A stretch of DNA of 60,991 nucleotides from Spraguea lophii. Its lineage: Eukaryota > Microsporidia > Spragueidae. Of this stretch, positions 8,650 through 17,897 are shown piece by piece. The stretch is taken from assembly GCA_001887945.1 (NCBI GenBank), contig LDOQ01000126.1, positions 1 through 60,991 on the forward strand, read 5' to 3'. A program made the position numbers and the translations under genes. Within the stretch, counting starts at the first letter, position 1. Each line of letters begins with the position of its first letter. Below the pieces are notes generated by a model that did no database searches, was not told where the DNA came from, and saw only the letters and a list, made by a program, of their open reading frames with translations.

Positions 8650-9045
8650 AACCTAAGATTGGTGGTTTCTAAAACATAAGAAACTTATACTAATTCTATT
8701 TGTTATATATATACATTAATCTTATCTTACATTATGTATCAAAATAATAAAATCTTGTGTACGATATAATAATCATTCGTTTAAATTTAATAAAAGACTA
8801 ATTTTCTTCTTGGCATAATATCAGGGAAATAACATCGCCATAGAAAACACAATTATCCCAACTAAGGACCATTTTAATCCCGCACTAAACCATTATACAA
8901 GGTATAGTTAATATTGCGCTATCAAACCTCCATCTATTCAACAACCTTTCTTTTCTAACTTTTATTTTTGTTATCTACAAAATTTTTTGAGTAACTCATT
9001 CAAATCCATCTGGCTTAGTATTTGGTTATCATAACCTTAAGATAT
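8650..9045 (-). repeat. Heavily decayed SINE copy (reverse)
   Basis: Reading the minus strand recovers, in order, the SINE head remnants (GGTTATGATAACCAAATAC then GCCAGATGGATTTGAATG at about 8990-9035), the AGGTTGTTGAATAGATGGAGG block at about 8925-8950, the CTTGTATAATGG block near 8895, and the ATATGTATA-like body near 8710. It is much more diverged than the young copies. Confidence 0.6.
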
Positions 9046-9090
9046 AAAGTTTAATAAAAATATAAACATAATACAAACATAAAATCATCA

Positions 9091-9612
9091 TTATAAAAAA
9101 TATTTAATATTATCTCTCTCTATTTTATATTTTGTTTTATAAACAATTTCTTCTCTATTCCTAATAACTATATACCCATCCAATACATTTGATAAACCAC
9201 TTTTAGGAGGTATAAGCTCTATTATATAATCATACAAATAAAAATCCTTACTACAAAAGCTATCACTCCTATAAATAAATATACCATTAGAATCTATTTC
9301 ACCAATAAATGAATTATACGTATACATATCATCTACCACCAATATATTATCCTTATTTCTTAATTCCATTATACCATTAACATATTCTTTTATTAAATTA
9401 TTATAATTTTCTAAATTATCTTCTTCATCAATATCCGTAATAGAAAATAATACATTATTTTTATAATATTCTTTTCTTTCATAAAATGATATTATATCTA
9501 TTTTTAAATATTTAGATATTTCAGATAATATAAATTTTATATCTGATATACCATATTCAAATATTCCTATCTTAGTATTTTTTAAAATATGGATGTGATC
9601 TTGTAAAGACAT
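9091..9612 (-). CDS. Uncharacterised protein, possible Elongator Elp5/Elp6-like
   Basis: 173 residues. The start is set by AACCCT directly before the ATG. The protein alternates predicted beta strands and helices; NILVVDDMYTYNSFIG (about 88-103) looks like a central strand-loop of a RecA-like fold, and the C-terminus has ELIPPKSGLSNVLDGYIVIRN followed by YKIERDNIKYFL. Elp5 and Elp6, RecA-fold subunits of the Elongator tRNA-modification complex, have a similar end: a P-x-x-x-G-x-x-x-D-V-x-G-x-L strand and then a Y-K-x-x-x-x-x-V-x-x-F strand. There is no Walker A motif, as in Elp5/6. The match is weak and other RecA-like or GINS-like small proteins are possible. It lies head-to-tail 245 bp from Pcc1, another tRNA-modification subunit, which mildly supports the idea. 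Confidence 0.35.
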   Translation of the reverse strand: MSLQDHIHILKNTKIGIFEYGISDIKFILSEISKYLKIDIISFYERKEYYKNNVLFSITDIDEEDNLENYNNLIKEYVNGIMELRNKDNILVVDDMYTYNSFIGEIDSNGIFIYRSDSFCSKDFYLYDYIIELIPPKSGLSNVLDGYIVIRNREEIVYKTKYKIERDNIKYFL

Positions 9613-9857
9613 AGGGTTAGCGTATAAAAATTATTTTATAACTGAAAAAATGATAAATATATATATAAAGTTAAGGGATAGTAAGTAAGTATATAGAATT
9701 AAGATATAATAAATAATTAATATAATTAATAGATATTAAACAAGTGTATAAAACTATATATGCCGTATATAAATAAATAAATATATAAAATTATAATTAA
9801 ATAAATCTATATTGTATATATCGTATATAAAATAAATATAAATATATTGTTTTTTAT

Positions 9858-10097
9858 TTATTTTTCTTCTTCTAGTTTATCTAATGCATCTACTGTATTA
9901 TTTATTAATTTGATATTTTCATATATTGAATTACTAATTTTTGTCAAAGATCTAAAATCCTGTGTATTGATATTTATAATAAATTTATTTTCTTCATAAC
10001 TAAATGATAATTCTTTATCTTTTAATGGTTTAAATGAATCATAATATAATTTACTTTTAAATGTTGGAATAATGATGGTAGATGTAAAATTATTCAT
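9858..10097 (-). CDS. PCC1: EKC/KEOPS complex subunit Pcc1
   Basis: 79 residues, the usual length for this family. It shows the Pcc1 pattern: an N-terminal beta strand (TSTIIIPTF), a helix with YYDSFKPLKDKELSF, then INTQDFRSLTKISNSIYENI and a final helix KLINNTVDALDKLEE. Pcc1 is the small dimerising subunit of the KEOPS/EKC complex, which makes N6-threonylcarbamoyl-adenosine (t6A) at position 37 of ANN-decoding tRNAs and is linked to telomere maintenance and transcription in yeast. AACCCTCAATAA precedes the ATG. It is divergent from TOP2, sharing a 382-bp intergenic region that contains a long inverted repeat. Confidence 0.8.
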   Translation of the reverse strand: MNNFTSTIIIPTFKSKLYYDSFKPLKDKELSFSYEENKFIININTQDFRSLTKISNSIYENIKLINNTVDALDKLEEEK

Positions 10098-10198
10098 TTA
10101 TTGAGGGTTATAATAAAAATAAATAAAATATGATATTATAGAATATAAAAATTAAAATAATTTCATTATGTAATAGATTATATAATGATATCATAATG

Positions 10199-10305
10199 AT
10201 ATCATAATCTATAATTATACGTTATAATATTCTATCCTATCCTAATCTATTACAATAAAATATCATACCGTTATTAATATAACGTATAATTATAGATTAT
10301 GATAT
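10199..10305. repeat. 27-bp perfect inverted repeat between PCC1 and TOP2
   Basis: Arms 10199-10225 and 10279-10305 are exact reverse complements (left arm begins ATATCATAATCTATAATTAT), with a 53-bp spacer. A short direct repeat TAATGATATCA / TAATGATATCA abuts the left arm. It lies midway between two divergent start codons, so it could be a cruciform, a shared regulatory site or a tiny foldback element. Confidence 0.75.
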
Positions 10306-10479
10306 TATTATTATACACTATATCCTTTATTCTCATTATATTCGCATTCATATTCATATTCTCATTACATTTACATTATAGTATTATCATTTATCCTATA
10401 ACAGATATAAATATTTAATTATTCTGCTTATATTTAATTGTACAATGTTTTGTTAAAATACTATAATTTCTAACCCTCA

Positions 10480-13400
10480 ATGAAAAAACAAAAAACGGTG
10501 GAAGAATTATATCAAAAGAAGACTCCTATAGAGCATATATTATTGCGTCCTGATACTTATATAGGGTCGGTAGAATGTGAGGAGAAGAATATGTATATTT
10601 TATCCGATAATAAAATTGTAAGTAAAAATATTACTTTTGTTCCTGGTTTATATAAAATATTTGATGAAATAATTGTTAATGCAGCAGATAATAAAATAAG
10701 AGATAGTAAAATGAATTGTATTAAAGTGGATATTGATGAGAAGAATGGTGTCATATCTGTTTATAATAATGGAGATGGTATACCTGTGAAAATACATGCA
10801 AAGGAGAAAATATATGTTCCTGAATTGATTTTTGGGCAGTTGTTAACCAGTTCTAATTATGATGATGATGAGAAGAAGGTTACTGGTGGAAGAAATGGAT
10901 ATGGTGCTAAACTTTGTAATATTTTTAGTGAGGAATTTGTTGTTGAGACTGTAGATAAAAAGGAGAAATTATATTATTATCAGAGATTTACAAAGAATAT
11001 GAGTAAGAGGGAAGATCCAGTGATAAAAAATATGAAGGATGCTGGTGTTAAAGAGGAATTCACAAAAATTACTTTTAAACCGGATTTTAAGAGGTTTAAT
11101 ATGAAAGGATTTGATAAAGATATTCTTTCTTTGTTAAAAAAGCGTGTTTATGATCTTGCTGGTATTGTAAAGAAGGTGGATGTGTATTTAAATGATAAAA
11201 AAATAGAAATTAAGAATTTTAAAGAGTATATTAGTTATTATGAAGGTGAACATAAAAATATTTTACATGAAATACCTAATGATAGATGGGAAGTAGCAGT
11301 TTTATTATCAGATGATCAATTTCAGCAAGTATCCTTTGTTAATTCTATTTGTACGACAAAAGGAGGATCTCATGTAAATTTTATTACTGACCAAATTGTA
11401 GATGCAATAATAGAAAATTTTAAAAAGAAAGAAAAATCTGTTAAAATAAAACCACAACAAGTAAAAAGATGTCTTTTTGTTTTCATAAATTCTCTTATAG
11501 AAAATCCTGCATTTGATTCTCAAACCAAAGAAAATCTTACTTTAAGAGCTTCTGCATTTGGATCAGCATGTAAACTTTCAGATGCATTTCTCAAAAAAAT
11601 AATAAATTCAGAAATTATGAAGAAAGTGACAGAATCTGCTAAAGCAGTTCAAAATAAAGAATTAACAAAAACGGATGGTTCTAAAAATGTTAGATATTTG
11701 GATATTGAAAAGTTAGAAGATGCTAACAGAGCAGGAACTGTTGATTCTTACAAATGCTCTTTAATTTTAACAGAAGGAGATTCAGCTAAGACATTTGTTA
11801 TGTCAGGTATAGGTCTTGTAGGAAAAGATCATTATGGTGTATTTCCTTTGAAAGGTAAACTTTTAAATGTACGAGAAGCTTCTCACAAACAGATTATGGA
11901 AAATAAAGAATTGATAAATATTAAAAAAATAATAGGATTAAAACAAGGTAAAGAATACAAAGATGTAAAAGATTTAAGATATGGGCATATTATAATTATG
12001 ACGGATCAAGATCATGATGGTTCCCATATCAAAGGATTGTTGATTAATTTCTTTGATTTTTATTTTCCTTCATTACTCAAAATACCAGGATTTCTTCAAG
12101 AATTTATCACGCCTATCGTTAGAGTTACACAAGCAAAAAAACAAATAGATTTTTTCACAATTCCTGAATATGAAGAGTGGAAGAATAATAATACTGGATT
12201 TACAGCAAAGTATTTCAAAGGTTTGGGTACCAATAGGGCAGAAGATGCAAGGTATTATTTTCGCAATCTTGACAGACATGTAAAAGATTTCTTTGAATTA
12301 AAACAAGAAGATAGGGAAATGGTAGAATTGGCATTCAGTAAAAAGAAAACAGATGATAGAAAAACATGGCTTAAAAATTATGTACCAGGAACATTTTTAG
12401 ATAATTCTCAATCTAAAATAACAATTTCTGATTTTGTTAACAAAGAATTAATATTATTTTCTATGGCTGATAATATTCGTTCTATTCCCAGTGTAATAGA
12501 TGGAATGAAACCAGGACAAAGAAAAGTACTTTTTGGTTGTTTTAAAAGAAATCTAACAAATCCAATGAAAGTAGCACAGTTAGTGGGATACATTGCTCAG
12601 ATAACAATGTATCATCACGGTGAACAATCTTTAGCATCTACTATTATAAATCTAGCAAGTGATTTTGTTGGATCTACTAACATAAATATCTTATATCCAG
12701 ATGGACAATTCGGAAGTAGAATCAAGGGTGGTAAAGATGCAGCTAGTCCAAGGTACATTAATACAAAATTAATGGATATTACCAAAACTATTTTTTGTAA
12801 TTCCGATGAACCTATTCTAAATTTCCTAGTAGAAGAAAATCAGAGTATAGAACCTAATTATTATATCCCAATAATTCCTATGGTACTTGTAAATGGTTCA
12901 GAAGGAATAGGTACAGGATGGAGTACATGCATTCCAAATTATAATCCTAAAGATATCGTAGATAATCTTCTGAATATGATGGAGGATAAAGAACCTGAGG
13001 AATTAGTACCATTCTATAAATCTTTCCAAGGAACCATTACCAAAATCGAAAATAATCGATACAAAGTATCAGGTAAATACGAACTTTATGGAGATACTCT
13101 AGAAATTTCTGAATTACCCGTAGGAACATGGACAGAAACATACAAATTATTTTTACAAGAACTTAGAAGAAAGGGAGAAATTAAAGATTTTAGTGAATAC
13201 CACACAAACAAAACAGTATATTTTTCTATAAAATTAGACAAAAATAAAGATGGCATAGAAAAAAGATTTAAACTCAATACAATAATTAACACGAGCAACA
13301 TGGTATGTTTTGATAAAAATGGACAAATTAAAAGATATAAAGATACATCAGAAATATTAAAAGAATATTATTTTGTTAGATTGAAAGCATACGGAGAAAG

Positions 13401-13872
13401 AAGATCTCATCTTATAAAAAGTTTTGAACAAGAGATAGAAAAAATAGACAATCTAGTTAGATTTATAAAAGAAGTGGTAGAAAATACTTTAATAATTTCT
13501 AAAAGAAAGAGAGCAGACATTGAAGAAGAATTAGTAAGAAAAGAATATAAAAAATATGATGATTCTTATAATTATCTTCTTACCCAACAATTATTATCTC
13601 TTACAGAAGAAAGAATTTTAAAATTACAAACAGATAAAGAAAAACTAGAAGCAGACTTTGAAGATTTATTATCCATGACCACAAAAGATATGTGGAAGAA
13701 AGATTTAATAGAATTTATGGATAAATATAATAAATTTGAAGAAATGAATAAAAAAGAATTAGAATATGATCTAAAAAATAGAAAAGGAATAGATAAGATG
13801 AGTAAAAAGAAAACAAGAAATAAAAAACATAAAATGAATGCAGATGATATGCTGTTGATTTCATCAGATTAA
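10480..13872 (+). CDS. TOP2: DNA topoisomerase II
   Basis: 1130 residues; start set by AACCCTCA-ATG. All functional parts are present in order: GHKL ATPase with IFDEIIVNAADN (about 60-71), NNGDGIP (96-102) and the glycine-rich GGRNGYGAKL (136-145); the transducer loop QTKENL (348-353); the TOPRIM domain with EGDSA (432-436) and DQDHDG (509-514); and the breakage-reunion domain with the active-site tyrosine in AASPRYINTK (about Y759) and VNGSEGIGTGWST. It changes DNA topology by passing one duplex through a transient double-strand break, and is required to separate sister chromatids. It is about 300 residues shorter than yeast Top2: the variable charged C-terminal tail is reduced to a short Lys-rich stretch. 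Reduced tails are usual in microsporidia. Divergent from PCC1. Confidence 0.98.
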   Translation: MKKQKTVEELYQKKTPIEHILLRPDTYIGSVECEEKNMYILSDNKIVSKNITFVPGLYKIFDEIIVNAADNKIRDSKMNCIKVDIDEKNGVISVYNNGDGIPVKIHAKEKIYVPELIFGQLLTSSNYDDDEKKVTGGRNGYGAKLCNIFSEEFVVETVDKKEKLYYYQRFTKNMSKREDPVIKNMKDAGVKEEFTKITFKPDFKRFNMKGFDKDILSLLKKRVYDLAGIVKKVDVYLNDKKIEIKNFKEYISYYEGEHKNILHEIPNDRWEVAVLLSDDQFQQVSFVNSICTTKGGSHVNFITDQIVDAIIENFKKKEKSVKIKPQQVKRCLFVFINSLIENPAFDSQTKENLTLRASAFGSACKLSDAFLKKIINSEIMKKVTESAKAVQNKELTKTDGSKNVRYLDIEKLEDANRAGTVDSYKCSLILTEGDSAKTFVMSGIGLVGKDHYGVFPLKGKLLNVREASHKQIMENKELINIKKIIGLKQGKEYKDVKDLRYGHIIIMTDQDHDGSHIKGLLINFFDFYFPSLLKIPGFLQEFITPIVRVTQAKKQIDFFTIPEYEEWKNNNTGFTAKYFKGLGTNRAEDARYYFRNLDRHVKDFFELKQEDREMVELAFSKKKTDDRKTWLKNYVPGTFLDNSQSKITISDFVNKELILFSMADNIRSIPSVIDGMKPGQRKVLFGCFKRNLTNPMKVAQLVGYIAQITMYHHGEQSLASTIINLASDFVGSTNINILYPDGQFGSRIKGGKDAASPRYINTKLMDITKTIFCNSDEPILNFLVEENQSIEPNYYIPIIPMVLVNGSEGIGTGWSTCIPNYNPKDIVDNLLNMMEDKEPEELVPFYKSFQGTITKIENNRYKVSGKYELYGDTLEISELPVGTWTETYKLFLQELRRKGEIKDFSEYHTNKTVYFSIKLDKNKDGIEKRFKLNTIINTSNMVCFDKNGQIKRYKDTSEILKEYYFVRLKAYGERRSHLIKSFEQEIEKIDNLVRFIKEVVENTLIISKRKRADIEEELVRKEYKKYDDSYNYLLTQQLLSLTEERILKLQTDKEKLEADFEDLLSMTTKDMWKKDLIEFMDKYNKFEEMNKKELEYDLKNRKGIDKMSKKKTRNKKHKMNADDMLLISSD

Positions 13873-14243
13873 AAAATAATATAATTTTAAAATTATAATT
13901 AATCGATATAATAAACTCAATAGGAAAACAAGAAAATAAAATAAAAATTTAATATAATTATTAATACTCATTATTTTTATTTTATTTTCTGTTAATCATC
14001 GTATTTAAATGATAAATATATTTTATTTATATTTTAATTATATAAAAATATTATTTTCTTTATATTCTTTATTATTCTCATTCTTAGTTTAAGAAAACTT
14101 CATTTAAAGAAATAATAATCATTATAAATATTTTATATTGAAATAAAATTAAATGATATTTAGAAATATTACATACCAATCCATTGGAACAATACAATTA
14201 ATTGTTTTAAAAATAATAGTAATTATAACACAGTTTAATATTC
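13873..14243. other. AT-rich spacer downstream of TOP2
   Basis: No gene seen; the right end is the target of the SINE at 14258. Confidence 0.4.
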
Positions 14244-14257
14244 TTTATAAATATTTA
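14244..14257 (+). repeat. Left target-site duplication of SINE copy 3
   Basis: TTTATAAATATTTA, repeated exactly at 14751-14764 after the element's A-run. Confidence 0.88.
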
Positions 14258-14750
14258 TAGTCCCGCCTGGCCCAGTGGTCGTGGGGTGGTAACCAAACCC
14301 CAAGCCTGGCGGGTTCGAATCCCTCATCCAGAAAAAATTTTCAAAACAAAAAAAAAATAATAATAAACGCAGAAGAGAAGAAAAAGGTTGTTGAGTGGGT
14401 GAGGTTTCGATAGTGCAGCATAGCTGTGCCTTGTATGACGGCCCCGCTACTGGATTAAAGTAGTGTTCAACTGATGTAGTTGCAATCCCTGTATTGATTT
14501 GTGACTCGGCCAATACTATGCAACGAAAGAGGCTGGGAATTCCTTAAGAGCTGGAAGTGGGGGCGGCGACGCGCACCAGACGCAAAATCCTAACACTCTG
14601 GAGCATAAGGTAAGATGAGATTAATGCATATCTGTAGCGAAACCAGTTAGTACAAGTTTAATTTCGCTCGAGGAACCGAAAGTCACAGACCATGGTAGGC
14701 CGCAACCGGCCAGGAAGCTTTGATAAATAAAAGTTTCATTCGTAAAAAAA
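14258..14750 (+). mobile_element. tRNA-derived SINE, young copy 3
   Basis: Same element as 1261-1765, starting at the same base (TAGTCCCG). A box TGGCCCAGTGG and B box GGTTCGAATCC are intact, the body is nearly identical to the other young copies, the terminal stem-loop varies to GAAGCTTT / AAAGTTTC (pairing kept by G-U), and a short A-run ends it. It is flanked by a 14-bp target duplication. It separates TOP2 from the exosome-like gene, only 58 bp before the latter's ATG, so it may influence that promoter. Confidence 0.92.
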
Positions 14751-14764
14751 TTTATAAATATTTA
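14751..14764 (+). repeat. Right target-site duplication of SINE copy 3
   Basis: Exact copy of 14244-14257. Confidence 0.88.
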
Positions 14765-14807
14765 CTTATCTTTTCTATTTTTAAAATAAATAAAAGTTAT
14801 TTACCCT

Positions 14808-15215
14808 ATGATTTTAATAGGAAAAGGTGTATACAATAATATATTCTGTCAAATTTTTATTGAAGAAAATTTTACTTTAAAAAACAATCTTATAATTAAC
14901 TCTGATAATTATACAACAGAATTATATTCTATTATTAATAAAGTTATAAATTTAAATGAGAAAATGTGTATAACGGTTGTATTAATAAATTTGAAAGAAA
15001 ATAATGATGATTGTATTCTTGTGGATATGGTAAATTCTTTTAGTATAGCTGTATTAAGAAGTGGATTGTCAGTAAATGATATTGTTGTAGGTTGTGAAGG
15101 GTCTGTTGTTTTATATAATAAAAAAATAATAATATATCAAGAAAGTAATATTACAGGTGATATAGAATGTATTAAAAATAAAATTCTGGAAGAAGCGTTA
15201 TCTGGTATTTCATAA
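14808..15215 (+). CDS. Exosome subunit with RNase PH-like fold (Rrp46/Mtr3-type), reduced
   Basis: 135 residues; TACCCT precedes the ATG. The central part CILVDMVNSFSIAVLRSGLSVNDIVVGCEGSVV (in two pieces, about residues 69-101) matches the RNase PH-fold signature in which a C/D-x-x-x-x-x-x-x-x-A-L-x-x-A-G-I-x-x-x-D-x-V helix-loop is followed by a short strand. It lacks any recognisable phosphorolytic residues, as in eukaryotic exosome ring subunits, which only scaffold RNA entry to Rrp44/Rrp6. At 135 residues it is far shorter than usual (about 220-280), so only a minimal core is left. Which ring position it occupies cannot be told; Rrp46 or Mtr3 are my best guesses. A SINE lies directly upstream. 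Confidence 0.5.
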   Translation: MILIGKGVYNNIFCQIFIEENFTLKNNLIINSDNYTTELYSIINKVINLNEKMCITVVLINLKENNDDCILVDMVNSFSIAVLRSGLSVNDIVVGCEGSVVLYNKKIIIYQESNITGDIECIKNKILEEALSGIS

Positions 15216-15419
15216 ATAATATCAAAATAAAAATTAATTTATATTAAAAATCGAATTGTGGAAGAAGCATTATTATATATATAAAAATAAAATTTCTAAG
15301 AAATATTTTATGTTGATTTTAAAAAAAAGAATTGAATCGTGAATATGTTATTTAAGTTTCTTTATTTTTGAAGATTTATGTCCTATAGAATATATTCTAC
15401 TTATTTTTTTACAAATAAC

Positions 15420-15735
15420 GCTTTAATTATTATCAAAGTATTTCGGCTATTTGCAACCTACCATGTTCTATGTTTTTTAGTTATTAAAAATACATTTAAA
15501 TTTATGATAACCAGTTTTGCTATAAAGATATATTAATCTCATTTTATCTCATGTTCAAAGGGTTGTGGTTTTGTGTATGATGTAATCATCATTTTATCAT
15601 CTTTAATGATATTCCAATCTCTTTTTTAATATAGTATCAGTCGAGTTTCTGACTAATACAAAGATTGCAACTACATTGGCTAAACACAACTTTAATCTAG
15701 TAATGGGATTGTCATATAAGGTGCAAACAAGTTAC
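15420..15735 (-). repeat. Heavily decayed SINE copy (reverse)
   Basis: On the minus strand the order of blocks follows the SINE: CCTTATATGACAATCCCATTACTAGATTAAAG (read in parts), then GTAGTTGCAATCTTTGTATT near 15660, GAGATTAATATATCTTTATAGC near 15525, and ATGGTAGGTTGCAAATAGCC near 15455. The head is lost. Inactive. Confidence 0.65.
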
Positions 15736-15941
15736 GCTTGAACTCTCACTAACTCGACTATTTTATTCGATTAATAGACATTAAAATATCGTATCTACAA
15801 TTTAATCCTCGTGAAATAATAAATTTTCTAAAAAATAATTTACTTAAATCAATCAACGAAAAAAATTATTTGGTAATAAACTATATTCTGAATTCAAAAC
15901 ATTTTTATGCAATATTCAAGATTTAAAATTTATTAAATTTA

Positions 15942-15951
15942 CAAAAAAAAA
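15942..15951 (-). terminator. Pol III T-run terminator of tRNA-Asp
   Basis: A run of A on the plus strand (15943-15951) reads as a run of T directly after the tRNA 3' end on the minus strand. Confidence 0.8.
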
Positions 15952-16024
15952 CTCACTCACCGAGAGTCGAACTCGGGTCTCAAGCGTGACAGGCTTGAAT
16001 GATAAACCACTACACCATGAGTGA
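15952..16024 (-). tRNA. tRNA-Asp (anticodon GTC)
   Basis: On the minus strand: acceptor TCACTCA pairs exactly with TGAGTGA, discriminator G, D arm ATGGTGTAGTGG..., anticodon stem CAAGC / GCTTG around loop CTGTCAC (GTC), variable loop AGACC and T arm CCGAG-TTCGACT-CTCGG. 73 nt, no intron. A run of nine T (minus strand) directly downstream serves as the RNA polymerase III terminator. Confidence 0.97.
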
Positions 16025-16156
16025 TAGTAACATTGGAAAAGATAATAGAAATATTATAATTCAAAGAAATAAAAAAATAATAGAAATATTATTACTAAAA
16101 GAAAATCGAAATATTATAATTCAAAGAAATAAAAAAATATAATACAATAATTTAAT

Positions 16157-16378
16157 TTAAAATTCAATATTCCAATAATCAGGCGGCGTACTACTTATAC
16201 TCTTATTAGCTGTGCTAAATTCATATGGACATATCTCACCATGATATTCTATTTCTTTTAAAATATTATCAAAATATTCAAATACATTACCATCTATCTT
16301 ATACCTATCTTTTATACTTTTTTCTATTTTTTTATATATAGCCAGTTCTTCCTTTGTTAGATCGTTTACTTTTATCAT
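16157..16378 (-). CDS. Small hypothetical protein
   Basis: 73 residues. Predicted helical (KEELAIYKKIEKSIKDRY, then VFEYFDNILKEIEYHG), ending in STPPDYWNIEF, a proline-aromatic tail. AACCC about 15 bases upstream of the ATG supports a real gene, and it runs in the same direction as TRM61 189 bp upstream. I do not recognise the family; the TPPDYW tail could be a peptide bound by a partner protein. Confidence 0.5.
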   Translation of the reverse strand: MIKVNDLTKEELAIYKKIEKSIKDRYKIDGNVFEYFDNILKEIEYHGEICPYEFSTANKSISSTPPDYWNIEF

Positions 16379-16567
16379 TATGTGAAAAGGGTTATAATTA
16401 AATATAAAAACTATTTTATTAAATTTTCATTTATGTTTCATAGTTTTATTATCATTTCTACATATTAAATATATAAAATAATATCATTATTTTTACATAT
16501 TAAATATAAAGAATTATTTTAAATTAAAAAAAAGTTGTAAAATTTCTTATTCATAGAAATAAATATT

Positions 16568-17416
16568 TTATTTCTTTTTTCCTATAATTAAATATCCTCT
16601 AAAACTAAAGTGTTCATCATCTACCACATATCCTCTTTCTCCATTCAATTTATTTGTGAATGCTATATATTCTCTTTTAGTATTTTCTATAAGCTTAATA
16701 TCATAAAAATCATCATTTATTCTTTCTATCATTTTCTTTACTTGTTCTATCGATGGTAAGAATACAACAATTCTTCCATATGATTTTATAAAATTTAAAT
16801 CTTTTATATTATGTGGATCTGCCATATCTAAAAATAAACTATCTACTTTATCTGTAGAAGATAATATATTTTCTATTTTAATATCTGTTATATTACAGTT
16901 ATAAAATATTATATTTTTATAATGATAATTATTTATAGTATTTTCTATTTTTACTTTTTTATTTAAACTATCTTCTGTATTATCTCCTATATTTTCTTTT
17001 TTCAGATTTTCAAATCTTTCTTTATTATTTTCTATTGTTATTACTTTACCATTGGTTAAAAATTGTGATAATATTTCTGTTAATATACCACTACCAGTAC
17101 CACATTCCATAACTATATTATCATGTTTTATATTCAATCCGTTAATAATTGCTGCTATATCCTCTTCATAAAGAATTTGAGTATATTTCTTTTTTGTAAG
17201 CGTATCAAAATGTATATCAGATTTAAATATGTATACAAAATTATTATTAAAATAATATTTAGAATTATATTCTTGACCGATAATAGAATTATGGTATAAT
17301 TTACCATATTTTGTATTTGTAAAAGTATCGGATTTTACCTTTATACGTTGAAGTGTGGTTCGTGAAAAATAAAGAATTATATTATCATTTTCTTCTATGA
17401 AATTAGTAGCCATCAT
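16568..17416 (-). CDS. TRM61: tRNA (adenine-58-N1)-methyltransferase catalytic subunit
   Basis: 282 residues. N-terminal beta-barrel-like region (1-80) leading to a class I methyltransferase fold: KYTQILYEEDIAAIING, SAM-binding motif I VMECGTGSG (about 102-110), the acidic strand GKVITIENN (123-131), and the active-site strand DSLFLDMADPHN (about 192-203), corresponding to the LDLPxPW strand of Trm61/TrmI. It would form a tetramer with the non-catalytic Trm6 and methylate A58 in the T loop of tRNAs, notably initiator tRNA. Two adjacent ATG codons; CCCACCC lies just upstream. Near-normal length, no break. Confidence 0.85.
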   Translation of the reverse strand: MMATNFIEENDNIILYFSRTTLQRIKVKSDTFTNTKYGKLYHNSIIGQEYNSKYYFNNNFVYIFKSDIHFDTLTKKKYTQILYEEDIAAIINGLNIKHDNIVMECGTGSGILTEILSQFLTNGKVITIENNKERFENLKKENIGDNTEDSLNKKVKIENTINNYHYKNIIFYNCNITDIKIENILSSTDKVDSLFLDMADPHNIKDLNFIKSYGRIVVFLPSIEQVKKMIERINDDFYDIKLIENTKREYIAFTNKLNGERGYVVDDEHFSFRGYLIIGKKK

Positions 17417-17897
17417 ATAATGGGTGGGAATATATTTAGGAAAAATATAGTTTTTTTAAAAAAGAAAAATATTCCAATATTTCAATATTTTTTAAGCTTT
17501 TAAGACTCTAAACTTTTAAGATTCTAAGATTTGGTTTGGAATATTACCTCATCATCAGTAAGTAAATAAAAATATATTGTATTCAAAAAACATAATATTT
17601 TTTTATGTTAATAATAGGTAAATGAAACACAAAAATATAATTGTTTTAAATAAGAAATATTAAAATTTATCTACGAACACAGCGATACTTTATTAAATTA
17701 AACAATATAATTTTAATTATTATATAAGAATATTTTTCCTTAAATAATATTTTGTTGAGAATAAATAAAAATAATTACTATAAAAATTTATTATTAAGCA
17801 TCGAAAATATTTTTATTCATTTCAAGTCAGTATTAAATTTTTATTCATCACACATTATATCATTTATTTTCTTTCTTTGAATATTACTCATTTGATA
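17417..17897. other. AT-rich spacer between TRM61 and CRM1
   Basis: No gene or structured RNA recognised. Confidence 0.4.
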
